A stretch of 31,965 nt of DNA, taken from Isotricha intestinalis. Its lineage: Eukaryota; Ciliophora; Litostomatea; Vestibuliferida; Isotrichidae. The notes beneath the pieces were generated by a model. It was not told where the DNA came from. It was given only the letters and a program-made list of their open reading frames with translations, and ran no database searches. This document shows, piece after piece, positions 31,525-31,965 of this stretch. Numbering within the stretch: position 1 is the first letter of the stretch; each line of letters opens with the position of its first letter. The translations under genes were made by a program, and so were the position numbers. The DNA lies in NCBI GenBank assembly GCA_023807065.1, contig JAJJLU010000556.1:1-31965 (forward strand), in the 5' to 3' direction.

Positions 31525-31531
31525 TTGAAAA

Positions 31532-31594
31532 TCTCCCCACTCTAGTCTAAACCATCCCCAATGTATAGTTGGGGTTCTGTCTTAACCTCTTTCC
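31532..31594. other. GC-rich subtelomeric patch with CCCCAA/TTGGGG hairpin
   Basis: A short stretch far richer in C and G than anything nearby, with CCCCAC at 31535-31540 and an inverted pair CCCCAA (31556-31561) and TTGGGG (31569-31574) around a 7-base loop. The arms read as telomere-type repeat units in opposite directions. It lies about 370 bp inside the end repeat. It does not fold as a tRNA. Confidence 0.6.
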
Positions 31595-31656
31595 ATAAAA
31601 AATAATTTCTTAAAAATTATTCAATATATGATAATTTAATATTGAAACAATTATAA

Positions 31657-31870
31657 TTAAACTATATATTTATCATCTTCAATTTTTTTAAATTCAATTT
31701 TTATTTGAAAGTAATTAAAATATTGTTCTCCATTCAACAAATAATTAACAAATGAACTTTATTATTTCTTTATTAAAATTTATTTAAGTAGTTATATCTT
31801 TCTTTAAAACTTTATTACTAATTCTGAAACTGGATTTTTTATATTTTTTAGTCATTTCATCAAAAACCTA
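31657..31870 (-). pseudogene. Second decayed coding fragment, minus strand
   Basis: Read leftwards from about 31870, the frame gives VFDEMTKKYKKSSFRISNKVLKK, then TAA, more coding-like sequence, a frame change, and a block EQYFNYFQIKIEFKKIEDD ending in TAA at 31659-31657. Codon use resembles the real genes. The family was not recognised, and the short length keeps confidence low. Confidence 0.33.
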
Positions 31871-31946
31871 AAAAAAATTAAGTTTATTTATAATTTTTAG
31901 AATTTGGATTCATTTTAAAATGAAAATAAATTAAATTTAAATGCTA

Positions 31947-31965
31947 TTTGGGGATTGGGGATTGG
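31947..31965 (+). repeat. Telomere-like repeat at the right end (ATTGGGG)n
   Basis: The last 19 bases are TTTGGGG-ATTGGGG-ATTGG, about 2.7 units of a 7-base G-rich repeat that runs off the window. G-rich strand pointing outward at the 3' end is the orientation of a telomere, and the unit resembles ciliate repeats such as TTGGGG. From memory, CCCCAAT repeats have been reported for rumen ciliates; I could not verify this. Only a few units are visible. Confidence 0.72.

Noticed and set aside
31532..31594. tRNA or small structured RNA in the GC-rich patch
   Set aside because: No match to A-box or B-box consensus and no cloverleaf; only the CCCCAA/TTGGGG stem is clear.

Overview
The window is extremely AT-rich eukaryotic DNA with long, mostly intronless genes full of Asn/Lys/Ile/Glu, separated by very AT-rich intergenic DNA. 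The best fit is a ciliate macronuclear contig. The evidence is: a TmcB/TmcC-type multi-membrane PAS protein, a ciliate-style two-segment membrane protein, short AT-rich introns (about 30-91 nt, GTAAR...TAG), and a right end that finishes in a G-rich 7-base repeat of ciliate telomere type (ATTGGGG, i.e. CCCCAAT on the other strand). Unlike Tetrahymena or Paramecium, the code looks standard: the long genes contain no in-frame stops and end in TAA or TGA. A standard-code group such as the litostome (rumen) ciliates would fit. That assignment is inference.

Layout, left to right. A 5'-truncated cysteine-rich multi-pass membrane protein (1-3753, +) is interrupted by one in-frame TAA. A GC-richer 265-bp element with terminal inverted repeats lies in the next intergenic region (4175-4439). 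A 1,818-residue PAS/TPR-like membrane protein follows (4707-10163, +), then a two-segment membrane protein (10767-12242, -), a coiled-coil protein (13005-14207, +), a PDK1-type kinase with PH domain (14372-16126, -), a small spliced gene encoding 81 residues (16360-16635, +), a long gene-poor stretch, a five-exon Rab7 GTPase (18224-19071, +), a Vps8-like CORVET subunit (19236-24107, -), a possible Vta1/LIP5-like protein with 26-residue repeats (24793-26106, +), and a predicted acylated CAP/SCP-domain protein (26824-28044, +).

From about 28.3 kb to the right end there are no intact genes. This zone holds the remains of a large gene broken by frameshifts and stops. The remnants suggest an NTPase plus a PD-(D/E)XK nuclease-like domain, an architecture known from Crinkler-type proteins. 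It is followed by AT-rich DNA, a GC-rich patch with a CCCCAA/TTGGGG hairpin, a second decayed fragment on the minus strand, and the telomere-like repeat. This is a typical subtelomere.

Functionally, Rab7 and the Vps8-like protein (endolysosome fusion and tethering) and the possible Vta1-like protein (ESCRT-III/Vps4 cofactor) all belong to endosome traffic. PDK1 reads phosphoinositides. In a protist genome this proximity may be chance, but it is noted. No tRNA, rRNA, CRISPR array, operon or bacterial-type signal was seen.
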